From Phycisphaerales bacterium (GTDB lineage: Bacteria; Planctomycetota; Phycisphaerae; Tepidisphaerales; Tepidisphaeraceae): DNA of 64,000 bases. A model generated the notes under the pieces. It was given only the letters and a program-made list of their open reading frames with translations, was not told the DNA's origin and did no database searches. Positions within the stretch are counted from its first letter, which is position 1, and each line of letters starts with the position of its first letter. Of the stretch, positions 17,573 to 26,025 are shown piece after piece. The DNA is taken from positions 22,767 to 86,766 of the forward strand of contig JADLBV010000022.1 of NCBI GenBank assembly GCA_020847545.1. Direction: 5' to 3'. A program made the position numbers and the translations under genes.

Positions 17573-18664
17573 ATGATACGGATTGTGCATCTGATGGGTC
17601 GGGAGGCTTCGTTTGAGCAACAGCGCGGGGTGATGGCGCTGGCGCGGGGGTTGGGGGAGGGATTTGAGTCGGAGGTGGTGCGGATTGGAAGTGGGGAATC
17701 ATGCCGGTCATGGTTGGCGGCGGCGCGGATGATGCGCCGTCGGGCGGGGCAAATGGATTTGGTGCATGTGTGGGATGGGGTGGGATTGGCGGCGGGCATC
17801 GGGGCGGGTGTGCCGATGGTGGTCAGCATGGATGTGCCGCCAGGACGGGGGATGACACGATGGTTGCGGGCGGTGATGGCCTATCGGGATGTGCAGGTGG
17901 TGGCCTCGACCGCGACGGCCCGGCGGATTTGCGTGGAACGGGGGATGGCACTGCAACGCTGTCATATGATCCGGCCGGCGGTCGATTTTGGCGCGATTGC
18001 AAGCCGGCGCGATGCGGGTTTGCGGCGGGAGCTTGGTTTTACGGATGAAGATTATGTCATGCTGGCGGTGGGTGAATCCACCCCGCCGGCCAATCATGAG
18101 CTGGCGGTCTGGGCGAGCGGAATTCTGAACGTGTTGGACCGGAGCTACAAGCTGCTGGCATGGGGACGAGGTGGGAAGAGCGGAAAATTGGCGCGATTCG
18201 CAAGGAGTTTGAAACAGGGTGAGATGATCCGTCTGGCCGAGCGGACATTGGGACGGCCGATGGATTTTGAAAAATTGCTGCCGGCGGCGGATTTACTCTT
18301 GTACACCGCCCGGGGAGCGCAGCCGACATTGCCCCTGGCGATGGGGATGGCGGCGGGATTGCCAATTGTTTCAACCGTCACCTACACCAGCGGCGAACTG
18401 CTGGAGGACCATCACAACGCGCTGATGACCCCCAAAGCCACGGCCCGCATGTTGGCCCAAAGGGTGATGTCATTGCGATACGATTCAGGATTGCAATGGG
18501 AGTTGTCCGATCGCGCCCGGGTGGAGGCGTTTGAATATTTTTCAACCAGCCGGTTTTTGGAACAGTACCGATCGCTCTATCGGCAAATGATGGAAGGCAA
18601 GGAGGTTCACATTCCGGATATCGAACCGGGGGCGGGGACACGGTTTCACGGACGGGCGGGGTAA
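17573..18664 (+). CDS. Glycosyltransferase, GT4-like
   Basis: I place the start at 17573 (MIRIVHLMGREASFEQQ), since the region just upstream is a low-complexity TTTTTGA repeat. The 363-residue protein resembles GT-B glycosyltransferases: an N-terminal IVHLMG strand, a donor-side LLYTARGAQPTLPLAMGMAAGLPIV segment near residue 260 that corresponds to the E-x7-E region (the first Glu appears replaced by Gln-Pro), and a late basic helix. The donor and acceptor are unknown. The gene is GC-rich and Gly/Arg-rich. Fold call moderate. Confidence 0.7.
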   Translation: MIRIVHLMGREASFEQQRGVMALARGLGEGFESEVVRIGSGESCRSWLAAARMMRRRAGQMDLVHVWDGVGLAAGIGAGVPMVVSMDVPPGRGMTRWLRAVMAYRDVQVVASTATARRICVERGMALQRCHMIRPAVDFGAIASRRDAGLRRELGFTDEDYVMLAVGESTPPANHELAVWASGILNVLDRSYKLLAWGRGGKSGKLARFARSLKQGEMIRLAERTLGRPMDFEKLLPAADLLLYTARGAQPTLPLAMGMAAGLPIVSTVTYTSGELLEDHHNALMTPKATARMLAQRVMSLRYDSGLQWELSDRARVEAFEYFSTSRFLEQYRSLYRQMMEGKEVHIPDIEPGAGTRFHGRAG

Positions 18665-18694
18665 ATGAATATGATGGGGAAGAACCCCACCCAA

Positions 18695-19282
18695 TTAATC
18701 GTCCAGGCCCTTGTTATCCAATATTTGTGGCATCCATTTCTCGACCCGCGCGGTTCGGGTTTTGGACTGTTTGGCGGTGGAGAAATGGAGGAGATACGCG
18801 CGCTGTCGGCCGGGGGTGAGGGTGAAAAATGCGGTTTTCAATGCGGGGAGTTGATCCAGTTTGGATTGGAATTCGGGTGGGATGGCCATCGGGGGGCTGT
18901 TTTGAAAATCAAATTTCCGGCCGGCTTTTTCGAGCTTGATCGCCTGGGCCACATAGGCTTTGATGTCTGATTGATGTAAGTGGATTTGCTCAACGTCGGT
19001 GAATCGGATCATGCGGGCCGAGCGCGTGTTTTCACCCGGTTTGACGAGAATTCGAGCGGGGTCTTTGAGCAACGCCCCTTTGACGAAAGTGATGACGCAA
19101 TTGTCCTTCAACGCCCCCAGCAGGGCGACATTGTTGGATTCAAAGGTGTAACAGGGAACGCGCCATTTGATCTCTTCGATCAACGGTGTATCCAGAAGGA
19201 TCGATCTCAAGGCCTGTAAATGCGCCTGCCATTTTTTATTTTTTCGGATGTAACCATCGACTTTGGGATTGGGTGGATTCAT
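18695..19282 (-). CDS. YdeI/OmpD-associated (DUF1801-like) protein
   Basis: Residues 15-130 fit the DUF1801/YdhG-like fold (IEEIKWRVPCYTFESNNVALLGALKDNCVITFVKGALL), and the C-terminus (about 145-195, PEFQSKLDQLPALKTAFFTLTPGRQRAYLLHFSTAKQSKTRTARVEK) is the typical YdeI tail, where a Thr-Pro-Gly-Arg-Gln-Arg pattern is diagnostic. YdeI homologues are linked to stress or antimicrobial-peptide resistance, but no activity is established. It lies 10 bp downstream of the DeoR gene on the same strand, so it may be read through from the microcompartment operon. Family secure. Confidence 0.85.
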   Translation of the reverse strand: MNPPNPKVDGYIRKNKKWQAHLQALRSILLDTPLIEEIKWRVPCYTFESNNVALLGALKDNCVITFVKGALLKDPARILVKPGENTRSARMIRFTDVEQIHLHQSDIKAYVAQAIKLEKAGRKFDFQNSPPMAIPPEFQSKLDQLPALKTAFFTLTPGRQRAYLLHFSTAKQSKTRTARVEKWMPQILDNKGLDD

Positions 19283-19292
19283 GGCATCGCCA

Positions 19293-20096
19293 TTATCCCT
19301 TGGCAGCGGCGGAAGTGGAAGCGGCCGGGTCGGCCAGAATCAACTGGCAGCCGGCGGCGCGGGTCTGCTCCTGATGCGCGGCTTCAAGACCACAGTCGCT
19401 GACGACCGTGTGAATCTCTCCCAGATTGCACAGCCGTGCGAGGGCCTGCTGGCCAAATTTGCTCGAGTCTGCCAACAAAATGGCCTGCTGCGTTTGGCGC
19501 ATCATGGTCTTCTCGGCCTGCACCAGCAGCATGTTCTGGTTGTAAAGCGAACCTTCATGAATCCCCGCGACCGAAAAAAACATGCGTTTGACATGAACGG
19601 TCGCCAGCACGTTTTCAAGGATGGGACCAAGCAGCACACCATAGCGCGGATAGGCGATCCCGCCGGTCAAGACCAGCTCGACATTTTCATCATTGAGAAA
19701 CAGATTGGCGATCGGCAATGAATTGGTGACGATCTGCAATGGAATGCCAACCAGTTCCTGGGCGAGATAAAAGGTGGTGGTGCCGCCGTCGATCAGGACG
19801 GTTTCGCCCGGTTGGATCAACTGGGCGGCGGCGCGGGCGATTTGTCGTTTGACATCAAGCTGATATCCCATGCGCTGGTCAAAGGCGTAGGGGCGCGTGC
19901 CCGAAGTGATGCGCTCCCCCACCCAGATGACGCCGCCGTGGGTGCGCGTCACAAGGCCGCGTTGAACCATCGCGTCGATGTCGCGGCGGATGGTCGATTG
20001 CGAGACGTTCAACTCACCCGCCAGCAGCTCCAAATTGGCCATCCCCCTGCGGGATAGCAGCTCTTGCAGGCGGGATTGACGTTCGGGGATGAGCAT
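19293..20096 (-). CDS. DeoR-family transcriptional regulator of the microcompartment operon
   Basis: Residues 1-55 are a DeoR winged helix-turn-helix (RQSRLQELLSRRGMANLELLAGELNVSQSTIRRDIDAM), and residues 75-240 are the DeoR sugar-phosphate sensor with the GETVLIDGGTTTFYLA motif. DeoR proteins usually repress sugar operons until a phosphorylated sugar binds. The gene is the last of the co-directional microcompartment cluster, 22 bp after the barrel protein gene. The obvious target is the perfect palindrome at 29296-29315 before pduL, but this link is inference. The effector may be fuculose- or rhamnulose-phosphate. Confidence 0.92.
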   Translation of the reverse strand: MLIPERQSRLQELLSRRGMANLELLAGELNVSQSTIRRDIDAMVQRGLVTRTHGGVIWVGERITSGTRPYAFDQRMGYQLDVKRQIARAAAQLIQPGETVLIDGGTTTFYLAQELVGIPLQIVTNSLPIANLFLNDENVELVLTGGIAYPRYGVLLGPILENVLATVHVKRMFFSVAGIHEGSLYNQNMLLVQAEKTMMRQTQQAILLADSSKFGQQALARLCNLGEIHTVVSDCGLEAAHQEQTRAAGCQLILADPAASTSAAAKG

Positions 20097-20118
20097 CTAT
20101 TGAATAACGCAATTCCGC

Positions 20119-21327
20119 TCACGCTCCGCTGCGCGAAAGATCAGCGCGGATGCGCTGGCGGGAATAGGCGACTTTCTGGGCCGGGGTCATTTTTGAAAAA
20201 TCAGCGGAACCATCCGATTTTTTGGGCAATGCCGCCGGTTGGGCAATGACGGCGGTGGCGGTCTTTTGCGCGGGTTTTGTCGCGCCCGACAAGGAAACGG
20301 TGCTGCCGCCGCCGCTGTAACTGGTGGCGGTGTCGGTGAGCTGCATGTCATCCTTCAGAGGGCGATACGGCGGGATTTTGAGCTTTTCCAACTCGCCATG
20401 ATACGCCTTGACGGCCTCCTCGGCCGTGATCTGCGCATCGGCAATCGCCCGCAGGTATTTGATAAAGGTCAGTTGATGTTCGCTGTTGTTGATTTTACGC
20501 CCATACAACGCCGCCCGCGCACCATATTTTTTGGCCTCTTCCAACAACTTAAAGGCATCGTAAGTCGTTCCACTGGAACCACCCAGAATGCCCGGAATCA
20601 GCAGTGGATCATAATTGACCAGTTCTTCCATCGCCTTGGGGCCGTGATAGGCGATCTTGAGGAAGACCGGCCGGCCGGAACTGGGAACGCCCGCCAGCAG
20701 ACGGACGATCAGGTCGTTGATGAACCGCCCCAGATCGGCCGGGCAGGCGGTTCCGCAGGCGTTGGGATCAAAGACTTCGAGAAAATGTCGAAATCCCTTC
20801 TGCTCCGCCTCAATGCGAAATTCCTTGTACGCCTCGAGGGTGGGATAGTCGAATTCGATGTTGTTGTTGGGTGTGATCGAATAAAGACCCAGATTGGCGC
20901 CCAATCGGCGCTGTTCGGGGGTGGGATTGACCCGCCCGCTCTGAATCTGCTCGATGGTGGCGGTACGGAATGGACGCGATGGGGAGGTCGGGTAGGTTCC
21001 GCCGGCCATCAGGTGAATGTCGGTGGTGTCATTGGCACGGCACGCGGGGGTGATGTGCGAATTTTCAAACAGTCTTTCATGGATGGTCAGCATCTCGCTC
21101 GAACTGGCCGACATCAGCATGATGTCAACCAGCCCCTGTCGGGTGACCTGACGCATCTGGTCACGAAATTCGGCCAGCGACCGCACCTTTCGCGTCAAAG
21201 CATCAATGCCCGGCGCGGCCAGACCGGCCGCCATGTCGGCATCCTTGGCATCGGCGAGGATGAAATCCTTGGCGCCCGAAGGATTGGCGCGAATGTTTGC
21301 GATTTTCTGATCGAGTGATTTTATCAT
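20119..21327 (-). CDS. Microcompartment-associated aldolase-like barrel protein with C-terminal tail
   Basis: The 402-residue protein has a core (about 1-320) that looks like a class I aldolase-type beta/alpha barrel, with strands ending in conserved stretches such as HITPACRANDTTDIHLMAGG, FLKIAYHGP and IPGILGGSSGTTYDAFKLL. Its function is not established to me. After residue 325 comes a Ser/Gly/Ala/Pro-rich linker and a final amphipathic helix (about 375-398, FSKMTPAQKVAYSRQRIRADL). This linker-plus-helix design is that of encapsulation peptides, so it is probably cargo of the shell. It sits between the dehydrogenase gene and deoR. The lysine of a Schiff base could be in FLKIAYHG, which is only a guess. 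Confidence 0.7.
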   Translation of the reverse strand: MIKSLDQKIANIRANPSGAKDFILADAKDADMAAGLAAPGIDALTRKVRSLAEFRDQMRQVTRQGLVDIMLMSASSSEMLTIHERLFENSHITPACRANDTTDIHLMAGGTYPTSPSRPFRTATIEQIQSGRVNPTPEQRRLGANLGLYSITPNNNIEFDYPTLEAYKEFRIEAEQKGFRHFLEVFDPNACGTACPADLGRFINDLIVRLLAGVPSSGRPVFLKIAYHGPKAMEELVNYDPLLIPGILGGSSGTTYDAFKLLEEAKKYGARAALYGRKINNSEHQLTFIKYLRAIADAQITAEEAVKAYHGELEKLKIPPYRPLKDDMQLTDTATSYSGGGSTVSLSGATKPAQKTATAVIAQPAALPKKSDGSADFSKMTPAQKVAYSRQRIRADLSRSGA

Positions 21328-21342
21328 GATGACAACTCCTGT

Positions 21343-22269
21343 TTACTTCTGAACCTGTGCGTAAGTGGCATCCAGTTGCTTGGCCCCCGAAACCAGCGAG
21401 GCCGCCTCACGGGGCCACAATTCCACCTCGTATCGCCTCACGACGCCGGATCGATTGATCATGGTGGGCAGGCTGGTGCAGGTTCCACGGATGCCATATT
21501 CGCCGGTCAACTGCGATGAAACCGGCATCACCTTGGATTGATTCAAGGCGATGGCGTGAACGACCTCGGCGATGGTCAAACCAACCGCCCAGCCGGCGCC
21601 ACCCTTGAGTTTGATCGCCTCGGCGCCGCTGGTCTTGGTCCGTTCAAAGATGCGCTGCTGCACATTGGCGCCGAAGTTGGGCAGCTTGACCAGCGAAACA
21701 CCCGCCGCGGTGGCGCTGGACCAGATGGGGACCATGCTGTCCCCATGTTCGCCCAGGATCAACGCCTTGATCTGCGTGGGGGGCAGGCCGGTCTCCAGTG
21801 CGATCAACGAACGGAAACGGGCCGTGTCCAACTGCGTCCCCAAACCAATAACCTTGTTGGGGTCCAGTTTCAGATGGTCGATGGCCAGCCGGGTGAGGAT
21901 GTCCACCGGGTTGGAGACGACAAAGACGATGGCATCCTTTTTCAACCCCGCGGTCTTGATCGAATCGAGAATCTGTTTGAACAGCGAGACGTTGCGGTTG
22001 ATCAGATCCAGCCGCGATTCATCGGGCTTTCGCCGCAGGCCGGCGGTGATGACGATCACGTCGCTGTCGGCGCACCGGTCATAATTGCCGGCGTAGATGG
22101 TCTGATCGCCGGCGACGCTGGCGCCATGAAGCAGGTCCAGCGCCTCCCCCGCCGCCATCTGTTCGTTGGCGTCCAGCAGGTGCATTTCGGAGATGATGCC
22201 GGCGCATTGCATGGCGAACGCCGCGTTTGAGCCGACTCGTCCGCCGCCACCGATGATGCTGACTTTCAT
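21343..22269 (-). CDS. Malate/L-lactate dehydrogenase family protein of the microcompartment operon
   Basis: The Rossmann motif GGGGRVGSN lies at residues 7-15, the catalytic His is in GEHGDSMV, and the Asp and Arg of the relay are in LGTQLDTARFR. At the specificity loop the sequence reads AGLRRKPDESR. The residue aligned with LDH Gln102 appears to be Arg80, which is the malate-type choice. Such genes are part of the planctomycete microcompartment set and may reoxidise NADH formed by the aldehyde dehydrogenase, but the true substrate is unsettled. The length (308) is normal. Short spacing to both neighbours supports one operon. Confidence 0.9.
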   Translation of the reverse strand: MKVSIIGGGGRVGSNAAFAMQCAGIISEMHLLDANEQMAAGEALDLLHGASVAGDQTIYAGNYDRCADSDVIVITAGLRRKPDESRLDLINRNVSLFKQILDSIKTAGLKKDAIVFVVSNPVDILTRLAIDHLKLDPNKVIGLGTQLDTARFRSLIALETGLPPTQIKALILGEHGDSMVPIWSSATAAGVSLVKLPNFGANVQQRIFERTKTSGAEAIKLKGGAGWAVGLTIAEVVHAIALNQSKVMPVSSQLTGEYGIRGTCTSLPTMINRSGVVRRYEVELWPREAASLVSGAKQLDATYAQVQK

Positions 22270-22297
22270 GATTGATCAATCCTTCAATGACTAAAAA

Positions 22298-23230
22298 TTA
22301 TCCCACCGTCGCCATGATCTGGTCGGTGATGGTCTGCACAAGCTGTTCGATATCCGCCTCTGAATACTGCTGGGGGACCATCGACGAAATCGCACTGGCC
22401 AGCGGCGATGAGGGTTGCCCAGACTGTCCCTGCGGCACGGGAGCGACGCCGCTTCCGCTGACCATCAACCCCTTGGTGGCGACCTCTCCGCCGACACGCG
22501 ACAGGAAATCGGTGTTGCAGGTCATCTTGTCCAGCCCGTTGGTGATGCGCGAATCGCTCAGGCCGATTCGACCCTTGAGTTCCAGCAATTCCTTCATCTC
22601 ATCGGCCGCCAGCGGACGGATGTTCCCCACCTGTTTGGCCAGCAGCAAAATGCGGGCATAAGCATCGACGATTTCGAGCTTGTAATACGCCTGTTCCAGA
22701 TCGGCGTCGTAACAGATCACACCATGATTCCCCAGCAGGATCGTGTTGGAATCTTTGATAAAGGGCGTGATCGATTCACCCAGTCGCTTGTCACCCGGTG
22801 TGACATATTTGGCGGTCTTGACCGTTCCCAGAAAAATTTCGGCCTCAGGATGAATGCAGGTGGGCAGATCCACCCCCGCCACCGCGAACGCCGTTGCATG
22901 GGGTGGATGGCTGTGAATGACCGCCTTCACATCGGGTCGTTCCTTGTAGACGGCCAGATGCAGCCGGATTTCGCTGGTGCGCTTGCGCGTGCCGGAAATC
23001 TGCTTGCCTTCGAGGTCCACGATGCAAAGATCATCGGGCTTGAGATTTCCCTTGCTGATGCCGGTGGGCGTGCAGATGATGCGGTTTTCGCCCAATCGGT
23101 ACGAATGATTCCCCTCGTTGCCCGCGCAAAACCCTTTGAGCCAGATGCGCCGGCCGATGTCGCACATCAAATCCTTTAATTTCCACTCGCTGACGCGATG
23201 GTTGGTGCTGCCCGCTTTAACGTATGCCAT
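22298..23230 (-). CDS. Class II aldolase (fuculose/rhamnulose-phosphate aldolase type) with encapsulation tail
   Basis: Class II aldolases cleave fuculose-1-phosphate or rhamnulose-1-phosphate to DHAP and lactaldehyde. Zinc-site histidines appear in HSHPPH (about residue 107) and LLGNHG (about 168), and a catalytic Glu in NEGNHS. The core ends near residue 215; a helical extension, a Gly/Ser/Pro/Gln-rich linker (265-285) and a final amphipathic helix (YSEADIEQLVQTITDQIM) follow. The tail is of encapsulation-peptide type, targeting the enzyme to the lumen. The product lactaldehyde is the substrate of the aldehyde dehydrogenase gene in the same operon. Assignment secure; which sugar phosphate is cleaved is inferred. 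Confidence 0.92.
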   Translation of the reverse strand: MAYVKAGSTNHRVSEWKLKDLMCDIGRRIWLKGFCAGNEGNHSYRLGENRIICTPTGISKGNLKPDDLCIVDLEGKQISGTRKRTSEIRLHLAVYKERPDVKAVIHSHPPHATAFAVAGVDLPTCIHPEAEIFLGTVKTAKYVTPGDKRLGESITPFIKDSNTILLGNHGVICYDADLEQAYYKLEIVDAYARILLLAKQVGNIRPLAADEMKELLELKGRIGLSDSRITNGLDKMTCNTDFLSRVGGEVATKGLMVSGSGVAPVPQGQSGQPSSPLASAISSMVPQQYSEADIEQLVQTITDQIMATVG

Positions 23231-23261
23231 AAATCACCTGACCTTCCATCAATGGCGGGGT

Positions 23262-23564
23262 TTATAAACCCGCCACATCAATCTCCACCGAGGCATGGTC
23301 CAGAATCGCCGCGTTGTACGCATCAAGCGGGACACGCTTTTCCGGGTAGAACGGCATGCACGCCTCGCGGCTTTCGCTGAAGGCGATCAAATCGCCGTTG
23401 CCCGCGCCCAGGTTGTCGTAAACCACCAACGATTCGCCCGATTTTCGTTTCTGCCCCGCCAGCGAAAATCGATCCTGCACATCCACAATCAAAAACCGCC
23501 CACCCGCCAGCGTTTCATACGCGCTGGTCAATGTCACCCGGCCGACCACCTTCCCTATCCGCAT
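23262..23564 (-). CDS. BMC-P shell vertex protein (EutN/CcmL family)
   Basis: The 100-residue protein begins MRIGKVVGRVTLTSAYETL and follows the pentamer fold, with the typical IVDV strand, a Gly-Ala-Gly-Asn-Gly-Asp loop (LGAGNGDLIAFSES) and a C-terminal AILDHASVEI strand. BMC-P pentamers close the corners of the icosahedral shell. It is one of three BMC-P genes in this operon and overlaps the RpiB-like gene upstream by ten bases. Confidence 0.9.
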   Translation of the reverse strand: MRIGKVVGRVTLTSAYETLAGGRFLIVDVQDRFSLAGQKRKSGESLVVYDNLGAGNGDLIAFSESREACMPFYPEKRVPLDAYNAAILDHASVEIDVAGL

Positions 23565-24229
23565 GATGCCAGCTCCCCAAGCTGCCGATTCAATTCATCG
23601 GAAACCTGTCTGTTGGCTCGCACAAACCGCGACAACAGATTGCGAATCTGTTGCAGGGTCTGATACGGATACTCGATCACCAGCACGTTGGCCGCCACCT
23701 GTGCGATCCCCTGCTCCACCGTTTGCAAACAGGTTCCCACAATCGCCCGCAACGATGGGCAGCGATTGGCTAAAACCAGCGCCCCGGCGGCCGATTGAAC
23801 CATCAATATCCCACCGGCCGCGTGGCCGGCTTTGACCTGCGCCGACAAATGCTTCACCACGGTCGGCAATTGCCGCACATCGGCCGGTTTATCCAACTCC
23901 GCCAAACTCGATTCGCGCCCCACGGCCATCAACGCGGCCTTGGCCGTCCCGCATGGCCCATCGCACCACCACAAAAACGTATTGCTGGCCGTGGCCGTCT
24001 TGGACGCACAGGCGCTGCAAGTCTTCACAGGGCCATCACAGCACGAAACCGCCCCACCATCACCGGCCGACGATGTCTTTCCGTCGCTGTATTCAAGCGT
24101 AATCCGTTTTTCCTTGATCCAGTCGGCCGCCAACGGCGTCAATCGGGCGCGAAACGGCAGCACAATCTGCCCCGTGCCGCCCGCGGCTTTCCAAAGATCA
24201 TCGAGCTGTCGGGCCGTATAAATCATCAC
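23555..24229 (-). CDS. Microcompartment-associated RpiB-like protein with Cys-rich segment
   Basis: Residues 1-50 resemble the short N-terminal module of several microcompartment proteins (TARQLDDLWKAAGGTGQIVLPFRARLTPLAADWIKEKRI). Residues 60-90 are Cys-rich (SCCDGPVKTCSACAS and WWCDGPCG). The C-terminal part (about 125-215) follows the RpiB/LacAB sugar-phosphate isomerase fold, with GGILMVQSAAGALVLANR, LRAIVGTC and NVLVIEYP strands. RpiB catalyses ribose/ribulose-5-phosphate isomerisation, but the usual active-site Cys and His are not in clear positions. The Cys cluster could bind metal or an Fe-S cluster. The role in the organelle is unknown. Overlaps both neighbouring BMC-P genes. Confidence 0.7.
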   Translation of the reverse strand: MMIYTARQLDDLWKAAGGTGQIVLPFRARLTPLAADWIKEKRITLEYSDGKTSSAGDGGAVSCCDGPVKTCSACASKTATASNTFLWWCDGPCGTAKAALMAVGRESSLAELDKPADVRQLPTVVKHLSAQVKAGHAAGGILMVQSAAGALVLANRCPSLRAIVGTCLQTVEQGIAQVAANVLVIEYPYQTLQQIRNLLSRFVRANRQVSDELNRQLGELASCG

Positions 24230-24492
24230 TTGCCGATTTCATCCACGATCGCGATGACAAACCACCGCACGGGGCTTTTATCATCCCCCACCAGCTCCCG
24301 CGCCGCCTTGCCGTCGCAGTTGAGTACCACCACCTGGCCCGTTGCCGATCCCAGTTTGTCCACCGCGATCACCGGGTCCCCTTCGGGCTGTTTTTCAACC
24401 CCCAGCAACTGCACGATCACCAGCCGCCACCCCACCATCGATGGGTGTTTCAATGTGGCGGTGGCGTGACCAATGACTTTGCCCAGTTGCAT
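24226..24492 (-). CDS. BMC-P shell vertex protein (EutN/CcmL family)
   Basis: The 88-residue protein starts MQLGKVIGHATATLKHPSM and has the EutN/CcmL pattern VIAVDKLGSATGQVVVLNCDGKAARELVGDDKSPVRWFVIAIVD. It is the shortest of the three BMC-P proteins and overlaps the following RpiB-like gene by four bases (ATGA). It should form pentamers at shell vertices. Confidence 0.92.
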   Translation of the reverse strand: MQLGKVIGHATATLKHPSMVGWRLVIVQLLGVEKQPEGDPVIAVDKLGSATGQVVVLNCDGKAARELVGDDKSPVRWFVIAIVDEIGK

Positions 24493-24529
24493 TCGTTTCC
24501 CGTGCCGTGGGCGTTGCCCAAAAACACAA

Positions 24530-25999
24530 TCAAATCATCCGCATCGCGCCGGTCACCATCGTCCGCCGATAGCGCGTAAAAGTCAGCGGCGTGGTAATCC
24601 CTTCCCCTGTCGGCGTGGCGATGCTGTAGCTCAAATAACCCTGACCACCCAGCCCCAGCCCCGCCATGCTCGCCCCGTTGACGACATACAGCGTCGTGTT
24701 GGCCAACCGGCCGAATTTGCTCACCCGATCCATGTCGCGCGAGTGCATCAATGCGGTGTGCCTGAACCCATGTTCCGCCTGTAACGCACGGTCCATCGCC
24801 TCGTTCACATCCCGCACGCGGACGAACGGGATGAACGGCATCATCTGTTCTTCCTGCACAAACGCATGATCCGCATCGGTCTCCCCCACCAGCAGTTGCG
24901 TCGTCGGTGGCACATCCAAACCGATGGCCCGCGCCAGCACGGCCGCATCCTTGCCCACAAACTGTTTGTTCACATGCGGCTTGCCATCATCACCCTTGGT
25001 GAAGGCCGCCTTGGTCAGCGCCTCGATCTGCTGACTGTTGAGAACATATCCGCCGCTGCGGGTCATCTGGTTCATCAGCTCGCCAAAGACGCTGCTGACG
25101 CAGAAGACCTCCTTTTCTCCGATGCACAACAGGTTGTTGTCATACGCGCCACCTTTGACAATGGAGGCGGCCGCGTTCACCAGGCAGGCGGTTTCATCCA
25201 CAATCACCGGCGGATTGCCCGGCCCGGCCACAATCGCCCGTTTCTTGGCCGCCAACGCCGCCCGCGCCACCGCCGGGCCGCCGGTCACCACCAGAAGCGG
25301 AATCCCGCGATGCTGAAAAATCGCCTCGGCCGACTCCAACGTCGGCGGCACAATGCAACTGATCAGGTGTTCGATCCCATATTTGGCCGCGATCAGGCGG
25401 TTGTATTCGCGCACCGCGATAGCGGCGCAATTGGTTCCACTCGGATGCGGATTGGCGACGATCGAATTGCCCGATGCGATCATGTTGATCGCGTTGGCCG
25501 ACAGCGTCGGCACGCTGTGCGTCACCGGCGTGATGATGCCGATCACGCCAAAGGGGGCGTAATCTTCAAGACACACCCCGTTGCTGCCGCCGGTGGCGCC
25601 GGTGCGCAAAAATTCAACGCCCGGCACCAGTTCCAGAATCTGCAATTTTTCGATCTTGTGATCCAGCCGACCGATCTTGGTCTCCTGTAGCTCGATCTCG
25701 CCCCATGCCTTGGCGTGCTGTTTGGCGGTTGATTTGATCAGCTTGACGATGGCGTCCCGGTCATCCATCGACAGCTTGACCAGCTTCTTGTGCGACTCGG
25801 CCGCCGCCGACACCGCATCATCCACCTTGCTGAAAATGCCATATTCCCCATCGGGCATGTTGGGCCGATGGGAAAGTCCCGCCGACTCCTGTTTGGCGGC
25901 GGATCCCGACGAACCCGCGCCGTGCGAACGAGCCGCGCCATTCCCTCCCAGCCGACGCATCACCTCGGATACCACATCTTCAACAATTGCCTGATTCAT
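24530..25999 (-). CDS. CoA-acylating aldehyde dehydrogenase (PduP/EutE type), microcompartment cargo
   Basis: The enzyme would oxidise lactaldehyde to lactyl-CoA with NAD. An N-terminal amphipathic helix (NQAIVEDVVSEVMRRL, residues 2-17) and a Gly/Ser-rich linker form a classic encapsulation peptide. The dehydrogenase core (about 65-480) has APFGVIGIITPVTHSVPT in the cofactor domain, the catalytic Cys in NNLLCIGEKEV and the family C-terminal AGLGLGGQGYLSYSIATPTGEG. The 489-residue length is normal for PduP. It lies between two BMC-P genes in the minus-strand operon. Identification secure; the substrate is inferred from the adjacent aldolase. Confidence 0.95.
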   Translation of the reverse strand: MNQAIVEDVVSEVMRRLGGNGAARSHGAGSSGSAAKQESAGLSHRPNMPDGEYGIFSKVDDAVSAAAESHKKLVKLSMDDRDAIVKLIKSTAKQHAKAWGEIELQETKIGRLDHKIEKLQILELVPGVEFLRTGATGGSNGVCLEDYAPFGVIGIITPVTHSVPTLSANAINMIASGNSIVANPHPSGTNCAAIAVREYNRLIAAKYGIEHLISCIVPPTLESAEAIFQHRGIPLLVVTGGPAVARAALAAKKRAIVAGPGNPPVIVDETACLVNAAASIVKGGAYDNNLLCIGEKEVFCVSSVFGELMNQMTRSGGYVLNSQQIEALTKAAFTKGDDGKPHVNKQFVGKDAAVLARAIGLDVPPTTQLLVGETDADHAFVQEEQMMPFIPFVRVRDVNEAMDRALQAEHGFRHTALMHSRDMDRVSKFGRLANTTLYVVNGASMAGLGLGGQGYLSYSIATPTGEGITTPLTFTRYRRTMVTGAMRMI

Positions 26000-26025
26000 C
26001 GCCTGTTACCTGTCGCGTTGGCGGT

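Noticed and set aside
20239..21318. Plus-strand open frame opposite the barrel protein gene
   Set aside because: It mirrors the minus-strand gene, has no ribosome-binding site, and its composition is Gly/Arg-rich without domain features.
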